Source: Schoenoplectus triqueter
Taxonomy: Eukaryota; Streptophyta; Magnoliopsida; Poales; Cyperaceae
NCBI GenBank assembly: GCA_964058805.1
Contig: CAXKVV010000487.1
Coordinates: 1-30,945 of the forward strand
Length of the DNA: 30,945 bases
Reading direction: 5' to 3'
A model generated the notes under the pieces. That model was not told where the DNA came from and ran no database searches. It was given only the letters and a program-made list of their open reading frames with translations. Both the position numbers and the translations under genes were made by a program. This document shows positions 30,548-30,945 of this stretch, piece by piece; position 1 is the stretch's first letter, and each line of letters begins with the position of its first letter.

Positions 30548-30945
30548 TAGTTAAGACGAGAACACCTTGACGGAGGATAAATAAGGTTGCAATGACAACT
30601 CGAAAGATGCGTCGAGACAGGAACATCTTGACGTAGGATGATTAAGGCTTCTATAGCAATATGAAGAAGACATGTCGAGACAAGAACATCTTGACGTGAG
30701 AAGATGAAGGCTTTGATAGCAACATGAGAAGATACGTCGAGACAAGAACATCTTGACACTTGATGAAGAATAATAAGATACGTCGAGACAGGAACATCTT
30801 GACGTGAGATGAATAAGGCTTTGATAGCATCATGAAGGAACATGTCGAGACAAGAACATCTTGACACTTGATGAAGAATAACCAGAGCTACGATACTAAC
30901 ATGGAGATATATGTCGACTCTGAAAAAGAAGAACATTACGATGTC
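30548..30945 (+). repeat. Tandem array with one hairpin per unit, running off the window
   Basis: GTCGAGACA begins units at about 30611, 30674, 30736, 30782 and 30844, with a diverged first unit at about 30551 and a partial one at 30913. Units are about 62 bp, or 46 bp where a shorter ACTTGATGAAGAATAA spacer replaces the GATAGCAACATGAAG part. In each full unit GTCGAGA and TCTTGAC can pair as RNA (seven pairs, one G-U) around an eight-base loop CAAGAACA or CAGGAACA. Unit 1 has changed bases that still pair. A 129-residue minus-strand frame across the array is a by-product of the repeat. Confidence 0.8.

Noticed and set aside
30547..30936. 129-residue minus-strand open frame with repeated CSCLD and SRQDV words
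   Set aside because: The repetition comes entirely from the tandem DNA array; there is no domain, and the frame follows unit length rather than a protein pattern.

Overview
The window reads as nuclear DNA from a flowering plant, probably an AT-rich eudicot-like genome (the species cannot be told). It has short GT..AG introns, a decayed FAR1-family gene (a plant family), a LINE fragment, several MITEs and a large Ty3/gypsy-type LTR retrotransposon complex. Almost all of it is mobile-element sequence in various states of decay. I see only one intact multi-exon gene model, two gene remnants and one unresolved exon-like island. No bacterial-type operon, CRISPR array, rRNA or tRNA gene is visible.

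Layout. 1-570: no gene. 571-1434: probable MITE filled with AT-rich simple sequence. 1594-2883: 3' end of a LINE ORF2, split by a 335-bp fold-back MITE (2165-2499) with a 10-bp target-site duplication. 2959-3500: another inverted-repeat element. 3949-5579: Tourist-like element with a TAA duplication, interrupted by a 924-bp hAT-like MITE (4104-5027, perfect 13-bp TIRs, 8-bp duplication), which itself holds a fold-back (4624-4791). About 6040-6440: possible copia LTR end. 7710-8060: GRF zinc-finger gene broken by a T-run frameshift. 8440-9790 (minus): FAR1-RELATED SEQUENCE pseudogene. 10194-10730: three-exon gene for a 123-residue acidic protein that I do not recognise. 11218-11531: palindromic element. 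11590-12026: exon-like island.

13761-26028 is a Ty3/gypsy-like LTR element (element A). It has an LTR-type start, a promoter with telo-box-like motifs and a TATA-like box, and a leader of several kilobases. The leader carries two repeated stem-loop families, one in four copies with compensatory base changes. Further on are a PBS-like site, a gag/protease region full of stops, a ~1.7-kb array of 36-37-bp repeats, and a second copy of an 808-bp LTR segment. The two segment copies differ by only about two positions although gag is wrecked. No reverse transcriptase, RNase H or integrase was recognised, so I infer a non-autonomous element mobilised in trans. At 26029 a related LTR (element B), starting with the same 15 bases, interrupts the second copy; its leader also carries repeated hairpins.

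29216-30480 is AT-rich degenerate repeat, and 30548-30945 is a tandem array whose units each encode a conserved 7-bp hairpin and which runs to the window edge. The most unusual signal is repeated, structure-preserving stem-loops in three places: 15.8-16.8 kb, 26.2-27.9 kb and 30.5-30.9 kb.
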